This document shows positions 1 through 7,100 of a stretch of DNA of 7,765 bases, in pieces. The stretch is taken from positions 1 to 7,765 of the forward strand of contig DCIN01000076.1 of NCBI GenBank assembly GCA_002315815.1, in the 5' to 3' direction. The notes under the pieces were generated by a model. That model saw only the letters and a list, made by a program, of their open reading frames with translations. It ran no database searches and had not been told where the DNA came from. Numbering within the stretch: the stretch's first letter is position 1; every line of letters begins with the position of its first letter. A program made the translations under genes and the position numbers. This stretch comes from Bacteroidales bacterium UBA1725. Lineage in GTDB: Bacteria > Bacteroidota > Bacteroidia > Bacteroidales > UBA932.

Positions 1-924
1 GTGAAGAATATGGTTACCGGTGCCGCTCAGATGGACGGTGCAATCCTCGTGGTTGCCGCTACCGACGGTCCTATGCCTCAGACCAATGAGCACGTCCTCC
101 TTGCAAAGCAGGTGAACGTTCCCAAGATGGTCGTTTTCCTCAACAAGGTTGACCTCGTTGAAGATGAGGAGATGCTTGACCTCGTGGAGATGGAAGTTCG
201 CGACCTCCTCAGCAAGTATGATTTCGATGGAGACAACGCACCCGTTATCCGTGGATCAGCCCTCGGTGCCCTCAACGGAGAGCCTCAGTGGGAAGATAAG
301 GTTATGGAGCTTATGGATGCTGTTGACAACTATATTCCCCTCCCCGTACGTGAGAACGAGAAGCCTTTCCTTATGCCTATCGAGGACATCTTCTCCATCA
401 CCGGCCGTGGAACTGTTGTTACCGGACGTATTGAGACCGGTACCATCCACGTCAATGATCCCGCTGAAATCGTAGGTTTCAACGACAAGCCCAAGCAGAC
501 TGTAGTTACCGGAGTCGAGATGTTCCGCAAACTTCTCGATCAGGGTGAGGCCGGAGACAACGTAGGTCTTCTCCTCCGCGGTGTTGACAAGAAGGAAGTA
601 AAGCGTGGTGAGGTTATCGCCAAGCCCAACTCCATCAAGGCACACGACCATTTCCTCGGACAGATTTACGTCCTCAAGAAGGAAGAAGGTGGACGTCACA
701 CTCCTTTCCACAACAAGTATCGCCCTCAGTTCTTCATCCGTACTCTTGATGTTACCGGAGAGATTACTCTTCCTGAAGGAGTCGAGATGGTTATGCCCGG
801 CGACAATGTCGAGATCAATGTCAAGCTCATCACTCCCGTCGCTCTCAACGAGAACCTCCGCTTCGCTATTCGCGAAGGTGGCCGTACGGTAGGAGCAGGT
901 CAGGTAATCAAGATTCTTGACTAA
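1..924 (+). CDS. tuf: Translation elongation factor Tu (EF-Tu), 5'-truncated by window edge
   Basis: EF-Tu is the cytoplasmic GTPase that brings aminoacyl-tRNA to the ribosomal A site. The 307 residues seen are the last part of a protein normally about 395 long. The first codon, GTG, is not a start: it is the internal valine just after the switch II DCPGHADY motif, so the P-loop, switch I and DxPGH lie left of the window. The G4 motif NKVD is at residues 48-51 and the G5 SAL at 86-88, which corresponds to E. coli N135 for residue 48. Domain II begins near 118 (TGRGTVVTGRIE at 134-145). Domain III covers about 212-307 (GGRHTPF at 230-236) and ends in the family's GGRTVGAG tail. The frame is intact to TAA at 922-924. 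A hairpin and tRNA-Trp follow, and the remaining genes downstream are also translation and transcription genes. Identity is essentially certain; which tuf copy this is, if there are two, cannot be told. Confidence 0.98.
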   Translation: MKNMVTGAAQMDGAILVVAATDGPMPQTNEHVLLAKQVNVPKMVVFLNKVDLVEDEEMLDLVEMEVRDLLSKYDFDGDNAPVIRGSALGALNGEPQWEDKVMELMDAVDNYIPLPVRENEKPFLMPIEDIFSITGRGTVVTGRIETGTIHVNDPAEIVGFNDKPKQTVVTGVEMFRKLLDQGEAGDNVGLLLRGVDKKEVKRGEVIAKPNSIKAHDHFLGQIYVLKKEEGGRHTPFHNKYRPQFFIRTLDVTGEITLPEGVEMVMPGDNVEINVKLITPVALNENLRFAIREGGRTVGAGQVIKILD

Positions 925-938
925 TCACAAGCCTCTTC

Positions 939-974
939 AGCGGATGACAGCCCGCAACAGCTGTCATCCGTTTT
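939..974 (+). terminator. Hairpin with short T run between tuf and trnW (possible intrinsic terminator)
   Basis: A perfect 10-bp inverted repeat, CGGATGACAG at 941-950 and CTGTCATCCG at 961-970, encloses a 10-nt spacer. An inner C-G pair (951/960) and outer G-T and A-T pairs (940/971, 939/972) extend it. TTTT follows at 971-974, then C. It begins 15 nt after the tuf stop, so it is well placed to end tuf transcripts. The T run is short and the tRNA starts at 976, so it may instead be a leaky terminator or mark the 5' processing boundary of the tRNA precursor. The structure is seen directly; its function is inferred. Confidence 0.6.
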
Positions 975-975
975 C

Positions 976-1046
976 AGGGGAATAGAACAATGGTAGTTCT
1001 GCGGTCTCCAAAACCGTCCATGTGGGTTCGATTCCTGCTTCCCCTG
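976..1046 (+). tRNA. trnW: tRNA-Trp (anticodon CCA)
   Basis: The full cloverleaf can be folded. The acceptor stem is AGGGGAA (976-982) with TTCCCCT (1039-1045) and discriminator G1046. The D stem is GAAC/GTTC (985-988/996-999). The anticodon stem is GCGGT/ACCGT (1001-1005/1013-1017) around loop CTCCAAA, giving anticodon CCA at 1008-1010, which reads UGG. The variable loop has 4 nt. The T arm is GTGGG/CCTGC (1022-1026/1034-1038) around loop TTCGATT. Two wobble pairs sit in the T stem and one in the anticodon stem. The genome does not encode the 3' CCA (GCAAA follows), so it must be added by a nucleotidyltransferase. A tRNA-Trp gene just before secE is a common bacterial arrangement. Confidence 0.97.
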
Positions 1047-1084
1047 CAAAATATCAAAGGTTACGATTTGGTAATTGTTTAACA

Positions 1085-1118
1085 GACTCCGTTTCTTCTG
1101 CTTCCATTTCGCGGAGTC
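1085..1118 (+). other. Weak hairpin in trnW-secE spacer
   Basis: A perfect 7-bp inverted repeat, GACTCCG (1085-1091) and CGGAGTC (1112-1118), encloses a 20-nt pyrimidine-rich loop. It ends 14 nt before the secE ATG and has no T run after it, so it is not a terminator. It could be a processing signal in the tRNA 3' trailer or a structure in the secE leader, or it could be chance. The rest of the 1047-1132 spacer shows no convincing Bacteroidota promoter. Confidence 0.3.
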
Positions 1119-1132
1119 CATTAAATGTAAAG

Positions 1133-1321
1133 ATGAAAAAGTTTATCAATTACTGCAAAGAGTCTTTCGTAGAGCTTACGAAAAAGACGACTTGGCCCAC
1201 CTGGGAGAAGCTTCAGAGTTCTGCCTGGCTGGTCATCGGGGTTACCGTACTTCTTGCAGCATTGCTCTGGGTCATCGATTTTGTGTTCCAGAACATTATG
1301 ACCGGAATCTACACTTTGTAA
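1133..1321 (+). CDS. secE: Preprotein translocase subunit SecE
   Basis: SecE is the small essential subunit that clamps SecY in the inner-membrane SecYEG translocon. The product is 62 residues long, typical of the short single-span SecE of most bacteria (E. coli's has three spans). The N-terminal amphipathic cytoplasmic helix holds the family signature ELTKKTTWPT at 14-23, including the conserved W-P. One hydrophobic membrane segment covers about 31-53, followed by a short tail. The ATG at 1133 is chosen because it starts the MKKFxxYCKES-type N terminus; the same frame is open further upstream, but only through the tRNA and its trailer, which is not plausible coding. There is no Shine-Dalgarno sequence. 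nusG begins 16 nt after the stop, the classic secE-nusG pairing, so the two are very likely co-transcribed. Confidence 0.95.
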   Translation: MKKFINYCKESFVELTKKTTWPTWEKLQSSAWLVIGVTVLLAALLWVIDFVFQNIMTGIYTL

Positions 1322-1337
1322 TTTATCATTGTTCCCT

Positions 1338-1904
1338 ATGGGCGAAATGAAATGGTATGTCCTGCGCACAGCAGGCGGAAAGGAGAAAAAGGCCAAGGAA
1401 TATCTCGACAAGGAGATTGACAGAAGCGGACTTCAGGATCAGGTAGCTCAGGTTCTCGTACCGGTAAAGAAAGAAATCATTACCAAGAACGGCAAGAGGA
1501 AGGCGGTGGACAAACTGCTCTTCCCCGGTTATGTTCTCATACAGGCTGAGCTGAGTCCTATGCTGGAAAATATCATCCGCAACAATGTCCCCGGGATGTC
1601 AGGTTTTCTCACTGAAAAAAAGACCACGACAGGAGCCCAGTTCGAAAGAATTCCCGTTCCCATCCGCGACGAAGAAGCCCAGAGAATCCTTGGTGTTCAG
1701 GACGAGAATGTCGACAGTGCCGCCGAGACCTGCGTCAATTACGAAGTAGGCGAAGCCGTACGCATCACCGAAGGACCTTTCAGCGGTTTCAGCGGTGTGG
1801 TGGATGAGATTCTCGAGGACAGGAGCAAGGTGAAGGTCATTGTTGTAATCTTCGGTCGAAAGACACAACTCGAACTCAGCTTTACACAAGTAACTAAAGA
1901 ATAA
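1338..1904 (+). CDS. nusG: Transcription termination/antitermination factor NusG
   Basis: NusG binds the RNA polymerase clamp through its N-terminal NGN domain and contacts Rho or ribosomal protein S10 through its C-terminal KOW domain, so coupling transcription to translation. The 188-residue product has the NGN start KWYVLRTAGGKE (5-16), the core FPGYVL (62-67) and the NNVPGMSGFL strand (82-91). A linker of about 40 residues leads to the KOW domain at about 137-188, with GEAVRITEGPFSGFSGVV at 138-155 and the IFGRKTQLELSF ending (171-182). Length matches the usual 175-190. I chose ATG 1338; TTG at 1329 and ATG at 1347 (MKWYVL) are in frame, and the latter would also keep the whole NGN fold. 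No Shine-Dalgarno sequence is visible. rplK follows after 8 nt. Confidence 0.96.
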   Translation: MGEMKWYVLRTAGGKEKKAKEYLDKEIDRSGLQDQVAQVLVPVKKEIITKNGKRKAVDKLLFPGYVLIQAELSPMLENIIRNNVPGMSGFLTEKKTTTGAQFERIPVPIRDEEAQRILGVQDENVDSAAETCVNYEVGEAVRITEGPFSGFSGVVDEILEDRSKVKVIVVIFGRKTQLELSFTQVTKE

Positions 1905-1912
1905 CAATCATT

Positions 1913-2356
1913 ATGGCAAAAGAAGTTACCGGATTCATCAAGCTCCAGATAAAAGGCGGAGCTGCAAATCCTGCACCTCCGGTAGGACCTGCTCTCGGTT
2001 CCAAAGGCTTGAACATTATGGAATTCTGCAAGGCTTTCAATGCAGCCACGCAGGCTCAGGCCGGAAAGATACTCCCCGTAGTAATTACCGTCTATTCAGA
2101 CAAGTCCTACACTTTCGAAGTCAAGCAACCTCCCATCGCCGTCTCCCTCAAGGAGGCTGCCAAGATAAGCAAGGCTTCCGGAGAACCCAACCGTAAGAAG
2201 GTTGCCTCCGTATCCTGGGATCAGGTCAAGGAAATCGCTCAGGGCAAGATGCCGGATCTCAACTGCTTCACCATTGCATCCGCGATGCGTATGGTTGCAG
2301 GAACAGCAAGAAGTATGGGTATCACCGTCACCGGCGAATTCCCTCAGGATCTTTAA
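1913..2356 (+). CDS. rplK: Large ribosomal subunit protein uL11 (L11)
   Basis: L11 binds the 1051-1108 region of 23S rRNA at the base of the GTPase-associated centre, where elongation factors and RelA act. The product is 147 residues, slightly longer than E. coli's 142 because of a short C-terminal extension ending in FPQDL. The N-terminal domain carries the proline-rich PPVGPALG (22-29) and NIMEFCKAFNA (34-44), the region where thiopeptide antibiotics bind against the rRNA. The KQPP linker (71-74) joins the C-terminal rRNA-binding domain, which has GTARSMG at 130-136. The ATG lies 8 nt after the nusG stop with no Shine-Dalgarno sequence. There is no spacer long enough for a separate L1-binding leader; if L1 represses this operon, its site must lie inside coding sequence or further upstream. 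Confidence 0.98.
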   Translation: MAKEVTGFIKLQIKGGAANPAPPVGPALGSKGLNIMEFCKAFNAATQAQAGKILPVVITVYSDKSYTFEVKQPPIAVSLKEAAKISKASGEPNRKKVASVSWDQVKEIAQGKMPDLNCFTIASAMRMVAGTARSMGITVTGEFPQDL

Positions 2357-2370
2357 ACCAGACACGCGTT

Positions 2371-3075
2371 ATGAGTAAGTTGACAAAAAATCAGAAAGCA
2401 GTTGCTGAGAAGTTCGATTCTCACAAGCTGTATCCTCTTGCAGAGGCGTGTGCCGTCGTGAAGGATATCACTTATACCAAGTTTGATGCTACAGTCGAGC
2501 TTTCCGCGAACCTCGGAGTTGACCCCCGTAAGGCCAACCAGATGATTCGTGGCGTCGTCACCCTTCCTCACGGAACCGGCAAGCCCGTGCGCGTGCTTGC
2601 TCTCTGTACCCCCGACAAGGTCTCTGAGGCAGTCGAGGCAGGTGCCGATTTTGCAGGACTCGACGAGTATATCGAGAAGATCAAAGGCGGCTGGACAGAT
2701 GTTGACGTAATTGTCTGCACACCTTCAGTTATGGCCAAAGTCGGTGCTCTCGGTAAGATACTCGGACCCCGCGGTCTGATGCCGAACCCCAAGACCGGCA
2801 CAGTGACTATGGAGATAGGTGCTGCTGTCAAGGCTTCCAAGGGCGGTAAAATCGATTTCAAGGTTGACAAGACCGGTATTGTGCACACTGGCATCGGTAA
2901 AGTTTCCTTCACTGCAGAGCAGATTTATGAAAATGCTGCCGCAGTTCTCAATGAGATTGCGAAACTCAAGCCTCAGGCACTCAAGGGCACTTATATGAAG
3001 AGTGCTGCAATATGCTCCACTATGAGCGATGGTATCAAAGTTGATCTCAAGGCATTCCTCGCAGGTGCTGAGTAA
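2371..3075 (+). CDS. rplA: Large ribosomal subunit protein uL1 (L1)
   Basis: L1 forms the mobile L1 stalk that contacts deacylated tRNA leaving the E site. In E. coli it also represses its own operon by binding the L11 mRNA. The 234-residue length is exactly that of E. coli L1. Domain I halves flank a central domain II (about 67-160). The RNA-binding signature LGPRGLMPNPK is at 131-141, followed by GTVT, and the C-terminal part has GIVHTGIGKVSF (169-180) and the ending STMSDGIKVDL (216-226). Start ATG 2371 gives the expected MSKLTKNQK N terminus, 14 nt after rplK. The frame is intact. rplJ follows after only 12 nt. Confidence 0.98.
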   Translation: MSKLTKNQKAVAEKFDSHKLYPLAEACAVVKDITYTKFDATVELSANLGVDPRKANQMIRGVVTLPHGTGKPVRVLALCTPDKVSEAVEAGADFAGLDEYIEKIKGGWTDVDVIVCTPSVMAKVGALGKILGPRGLMPNPKTGTVTMEIGAAVKASKGGKIDFKVDKTGIVHTGIGKVSFTAEQIYENAAAVLNEIAKLKPQALKGTYMKSAAICSTMSDGIKVDLKAFLAGAE

Positions 3076-3087
3076 AAATTCAATATT

Positions 3088-3663
3088 ATGAAAAAAGAAG
3101 TAAAAGGTCAGATTATTGAAAGCATCTCAGCGCAGCTCCAGGCGTATCCCAATTTCTATATTACGGACATCGCCGGCCTGAATGCAGGTCAGACAAGCAA
3201 ACTCCGCCGCGAGTGTTTCAACCAGGGTGTCGTGCTTAACGTTGTGAAGAACACTCTCTTCGCTCACGTTCTCAAAGCTTCCGGCAAGGAAGAGTATCTT
3301 CCCCTTCTGGACACTCTTGTCGGCAATACAGCAATAATGTACACCACTGTCCCTGCCGCTCCCGGCAAGCTCATCAAGAAGCTCCAGAAGGAAGGACTCC
3401 AGAAGCCCGTTGTAAAGGGTGCTTATGTACAGGATTGCGTTTACACAGGTGACTGTCTCAACGAACTCGCAGCCATCAAGACCAAGGAAGAACTCATCGG
3501 CGACATCATCACTCTCCTCCAGAGTCCTATGCGCAATGTTCTCTCCGCTCTTGAGAACGCTTCAGATGGAAAAGCTGAGGACGAGAAGATTGGTTCGGCC
3601 AAGCCTGAGGCAGCTGCAGAGACCACAGAGACTCCTGCAGCAGAGGCTCCTGTTGCAGAGTGA
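3088..3663 (+). CDS. rplJ: Large ribosomal subunit protein uL10 (L10)
   Basis: L10 anchors the L7/L12 dimers to 23S rRNA, forming the flexible stalk that recruits EF-Tu, EF-G and other GTPases. The product is 191 residues, longer than E. coli's 165. The globular rRNA-binding domain covers about 1-130 and includes the typical LRRECF...NVVKNTLF segment (39-58). A C-terminal helix follows (about 133-157, KTKEELIGDIITLLQSPMR and onward), where L12 dimers bind. The extra length is a low-complexity tail from about 160 rich in Ala, Glu, Pro and Thr, resembling an L12 hinge in composition. The start ATG follows an A/T-rich 12-nt spacer after rplA with no Shine-Dalgarno sequence and no room for an L10 leader. 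Confidence 0.97.
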   Translation: MKKEVKGQIIESISAQLQAYPNFYITDIAGLNAGQTSKLRRECFNQGVVLNVVKNTLFAHVLKASGKEEYLPLLDTLVGNTAIMYTTVPAAPGKLIKKLQKEGLQKPVVKGAYVQDCVYTGDCLNELAAIKTKEELIGDIITLLQSPMRNVLSALENASDGKAEDEKIGSAKPEAAAETTETPAAEAPVAE

Positions 3664-3702
3664 ACAAATGAATAATATTAACAATTAAAAAAATAAAAGA
3701 TT
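3664..3702 (+). promoter_or_regulatory. A/T-rich translation leader before rplL
   Basis: The 39-nt gap between rplJ and rplL is A/T at 35 of 39 positions, with runs of A directly before the start, and has no Shine-Dalgarno sequence. In Bacteroidota, strong translation starts are known to depend on unstructured, A-rich upstream sequence rather than anti-SD pairing. L12 is needed at four or more copies per ribosome while its neighbours are needed once, so a translation enhancer here makes sense. No -7 TAnnTTTG promoter element is visible. The composition is seen; the role is inferred. Confidence 0.45.
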
Positions 3703-4077
3703 ATGGCAGACGTAAAGACACTCGCTGAAGAGCTTGTTAACCTTTCAGTGAAAGACGTTCAGGAACTTGCAAAGATTCTCAAGGATGAGTACGGCATCGA
3801 GCCCGCAGCAGCAGCAGTCGTTGTTGCAGCAGACGGAGCTGGTGCAGGTGCAGCTGAGGCCGAGCAGACAGAGTTTGATGTTGTTCTCACATCAGCTGGT
3901 ACAGCAAAACTTGCAGTCATCAAGGCTGTCAAGGAGGCCCTTGGCCTTGGATTGAAGGAAGCTAAGGATCTCGTTGATGGTGCTCCCGCTACCGTTAAGG
4001 AGAAGGTTTCCAAGGCAGAAGCCGAGCAGCTCAAGTCAACCCTTGAGGAGGCCGGCGCCGAGGTTGAGATCAAGTAA
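3703..4077 (+). CDS. rplL: Large ribosomal subunit protein bL12 (L7/L12)
   Basis: L7/L12 is the multicopy stalk protein whose C-terminal domain touches translation GTPases and speeds factor binding and GTP hydrolysis. The 124-residue product matches the family length of about 120-128. The N-terminal dimerisation and L10-binding domain is about residues 1-33 (LAEELVNLSVKDVQELAKIL at 7-26). An Ala/Gly-rich hinge covers about 34-54. The globular C-terminal domain (about 55-124) carries the highly conserved GLGLKEAKDLVDGAP and the ending EEAGAEVEIK. The start is fixed by the MADVKTLAEEL N terminus. It follows rplJ by 39 A/T-rich nt and ends 33 nt before a strong terminator, making it the last gene of the ribosomal-protein segment. 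Confidence 0.98.
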   Translation: MADVKTLAEELVNLSVKDVQELAKILKDEYGIEPAAAAVVVAADGAGAGAAEAEQTEFDVVLTSAGTAKLAVIKAVKEALGLGLKEAKDLVDGAPATVKEKVSKAEAEQLKSTLEEAGAEVEIK

Positions 4078-4109
4078 ATCCAGCCTCCCTGCTCAAAGGG
4101 ACCAGAAAC

Positions 4110-4150
4110 AGGTTTAGAGCCGGAAACAACAGGCTCTAAACCTTTTTTTT
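4110..4150 (+). terminator. Strong intrinsic terminator/attenuator between rplL and rpoB
   Basis: GGTTTAGAGCC (4111-4121) and GGCTCTAAACC (4132-4142) form a perfect 11-bp stem around a 10-nt loop, extended to 12 bp by A4110-T4143. Eight T residues (4143-4150) follow directly. This is a textbook intrinsic terminator. rpoB starts 37 nt later with no recognisable Bacteroidota promoter between, so partial read-through is the likely way rpoB is expressed, analogous in position to the rplL-rpoB attenuator of E. coli. The structure is seen directly; the degree of read-through is inferred. Confidence 0.9.
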
Positions 4151-4175
4151 CCGTATTCAACTTTTTCTCAATTCC

Positions 4176-4180
4176 AAAGG
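4176..4180 (+). promoter_or_regulatory. Shine-Dalgarno-like AAAGG before rpoB
   Basis: AAAGG ends 7 nt before the rpoB ATG and could pair with the CCTTT part of the usual 16S anti-SD sequence. It is the only start in this window with such a motif at a sensible distance. It is short and could be chance, but it agrees with choosing ATG 4188 as the start. Confidence 0.4.
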
Positions 4181-4187
4181 CAGAAAA

Positions 4188-7100
4188 ATGTCAAATAAGA
4201 CTGTAAACAAGCGCATTAACTTTGCTACTTCAAAAATTCTGGATTATCCGGATCTGCTTGAGGTCCAGCTGAAGTCATTCAAGGATTTCTTCCAGCTGGA
4301 AACCACACCCGAGAACAGAAAAGACGAAGGTCTGTTCCAGGTTTTTCAGGAAATATTCCCGATCGAGGATACGAGGAACAATTACAAGCTGGAGTTTATT
4401 GACTATTTCATAGACCCGCCCAAGTACTCGATTGATGAATGTCTTGAGAGAGGACTCACCTACAACGTCCCTCTGAAGGCAAAACTTCGTCTTTCCTGCA
4501 CGGATCCCGAACACGAGGATTTCGACACCAGAGTGCAGGACGTTTATCTCGGAGACATACCTTATATGACTCCGGGAGGTACTTTTGTTATCAATGGTTC
4601 TGAGAGAATCATCGTATCCCAGTTGCACAGGTCCCCCGGAGTGTTCTTCGACCAGAGTACGCACGCCAACGGAACCAAGCTTTATTCCGCAAGAATCATC
4701 CCGTTCAAGGGTTCCTGGATCGAGTTCGCTACAGACATCAACAATGTGATGTATGCGTACATCGACCGCAAGAAGAAACTTCCCGTAACCACTCTGCTCA
4801 GGGCAATAGGTTACAACGCGGACAAAGATATCATAGACATCTTCGACCTTGCCGACGAAGTTTCCGTCAACAAGAAGACACTCAACGCCAACAAGGGCCG
4901 CAAGCTCGCCAACAACGTTCTCAGAACCAAGTTCGAGGATTTCATTGACGAGGACACGGGAGAAGTGACACCGGTTGAGCGTATTGAAATCATTGTCAAC
5001 AGGGGCGAAATACTCGACGATGACAATATCGCCGCTATCCTCGAATCTGAGGAAAAAACAATACTTCTCCAGAAGGATGAAGCCAACTCCAACGAGTACT
5101 CCATCATCTTCAACACTCTGCAGAAGGATCCAACCAATACGGAAATTGAAGCGGTCAACTATATCTACAAACAGCTCCGCAATTCCGAACCGCCCGATGA
5201 GAGCACAGCCAGAGATGTCATCGACAAGTTGTTCTTCTCAGAGAAGCGCTATGACCTCGGCAATGTTGGCCGCTATCGTCTCAACAAGAAGCTCGGCCTT
5301 TCGACCGACCCCGATGTGCGCGTTCTCACCAATACTGACATCATTGAGATAATCAAGTACCTCATCCAGCTCATCAACTCCAAGGCTTCCGTGGACGATA
5401 TCGACCACTTGAGCAACCGTCGAGTGCGTACTGTTGGTGAGCAGCTTGCTAACCAGTTCAGTGTAGGTCTCAGCCGTATGGCCCGTACCATACGCGAGAG
5501 GATGAACGTCCGCGACAGCGAGCAGTTCAACCCCATCGACCTCATCAACGCCAAGACTCTGTCTTCGGTCATCAACTCGTTCTTCGGCACGAGCCAGCTG
5601 TCCCAGTTTATGGACCAGACCAACCCTCTTGCGGAAATAACTCACAAGAGGCGTCTTTCGGCCCTCGGCCCCGGAGGTTTGAGCCGCGACAGGGCCGGAT
5701 TCGAGGTCAGGGACGTACACTACACCCATTACGGAAGACTCTGCCCTATCGAGTCTCCCGAAGGTCCCAACATCGGTCTTATCTCGTCTCTGTGCGTTTA
5801 TGCCAGAATAGACGAACTCGGCTTCATCGAGACCCCCTACCGCGACGTCAAGGACGGCAAGGTGGACCTCAGCGATGCCGGATGCCATTATATGAGTGCT
5901 GAAGAGGAGGAGAACAAACTTGTTTCTCTTGCCAACGTGAAGATGGATGATGATGGAAACATACTCGAGGACCGCATCCAGTGCCGTCTCGAGGCCGATT
6001 TCCCTGTCGTCACCAAGGAGGAGGCCGACTATATGGACGTGGCCCCCAACCAGATGGCTTCCGTTGCAGCCTCCCTCATTCCTTTCCTCGAGCACGATGA
6101 TGCCCACCGTGCACTTATGGGTGCAAATATGATGCGTCAGGCCGTTCCTCTTCTCAAGCCCCAATCCCCTATTGTGGGAACCGGTTTGGAGGAAAGGGTC
6201 TGCATTGATTCACGTACCCAGTATGTGGCTGAAAGGACTGGAGAAGTGACATACGTTGATGCCAACGAGATTCGTGTGAAGTATGACCGTACCGATGATG
6301 AGAAATTCGTCAGCTTCTCTCCCGAGGAGACGGTTTACAGGCTTCCCATCTACCGCAGGACCAACCAGAGCACTACCATACGGCTCACTCCCGTTGTCAG
6401 GAAGGGCGACAAGATTGTGAAGGGACAGGTTCTCACTGAGGGCTATGCCACACAAAACGGAGAACTTGCACTCGGACGCAACCTCAAGGTCGCTTTTATG
6501 CCCTGGAAGGGTTACAACTACGAGGATGCCATTGTCCTTTCCGAGGAAATGGTCAAGTGGGACGTACTCACTTCCATTCACGTGGACGAATACCTCACTG
6601 AGGTGCGTGATACCAAGCGCGGAATGGAGGAACTCACTTCCGACATACCCAACGTCAGCGAGGATGCCACCAAAGATCTCGCCGAGAACGGAATAGTACG
6701 CATTGGAGCCCACATTGAACCGGGCGACATAATGATAGGAAAGATAACCCCGAAGGGAGAAAGTGATCCTTCACCTGAGGAGAAACTGCTCAAAGCCATT
6801 TTCGGCGACAAGGCCGGAGATGTCAAAGACGCATCCCTCAAGGCCAATCCTTCGCTCAGCGGTACCGTTGTCAAGACAGCTCTCTATGCCAAACTCGCCA
6901 AGGAAAGCGGCAAGAGGGGAGCTGGCCGGCAGGACCAGAAGACACGTCTCGAGATGCGTCAGGCAGAGTTCGAGCGCAAGGCGGAGAAACTCCGTGCCGA
7001 TTTCCTCCAGAGGCTTGCAACCCTCACAAAGAACCAGAAGAGCGCCGGTATCTATGACCTCTACGGAGTGGAGGTTCTGGCGAAGGACAAGAAGTTCACT

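Noticed and set aside
1..3. GTG at the first base as the tuf start codon
   Set aside because: It is the valine following the DCPGHADY motif inside EF-Tu; the N-terminal GTP-binding motifs are missing, so the gene is cut by the window edge.
1061..1080. TTACGATTTGG as a Bacteroidota -7 promoter element for secE
   Set aside because: It has one base too many between TA and TTTG to match TAnnTTTG, and the expected -33 TTG is not at the right spacing; a -33 site would fall inside the tRNA.
1022..1132. Upstream extension of secE to ATG 1022
   Set aside because: It would translate the tRNA-Trp 3' half and its trailer; the product has no resemblance to SecE before residue MKKF at 1133.
3419..3688. 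Overlapping + strand frame within rplJ
   Set aside because: It is an Arg/Ser/Gln-rich shadow of the rplJ coding sequence with no recognisable domain.
4086..4123. Antiterminator: CCTGCTC (4088-4094) could pair with GAGCCGG (4117-4123), and TCCCT/AGGGA (4086-4090/4097-4101) forms a small hairpin
   Set aside because: The alternative pairing has a mismatch and is far weaker than the 12-bp terminator; no ligand or protein site supports a switch.
5238..6164. Long open frames on the minus strand opposite rpoB (also 6771-7718)
   Set aside because: They lie entirely opposite an unbroken, clearly conserved rpoB frame, resemble no family I know, and are expected from its codon bias.
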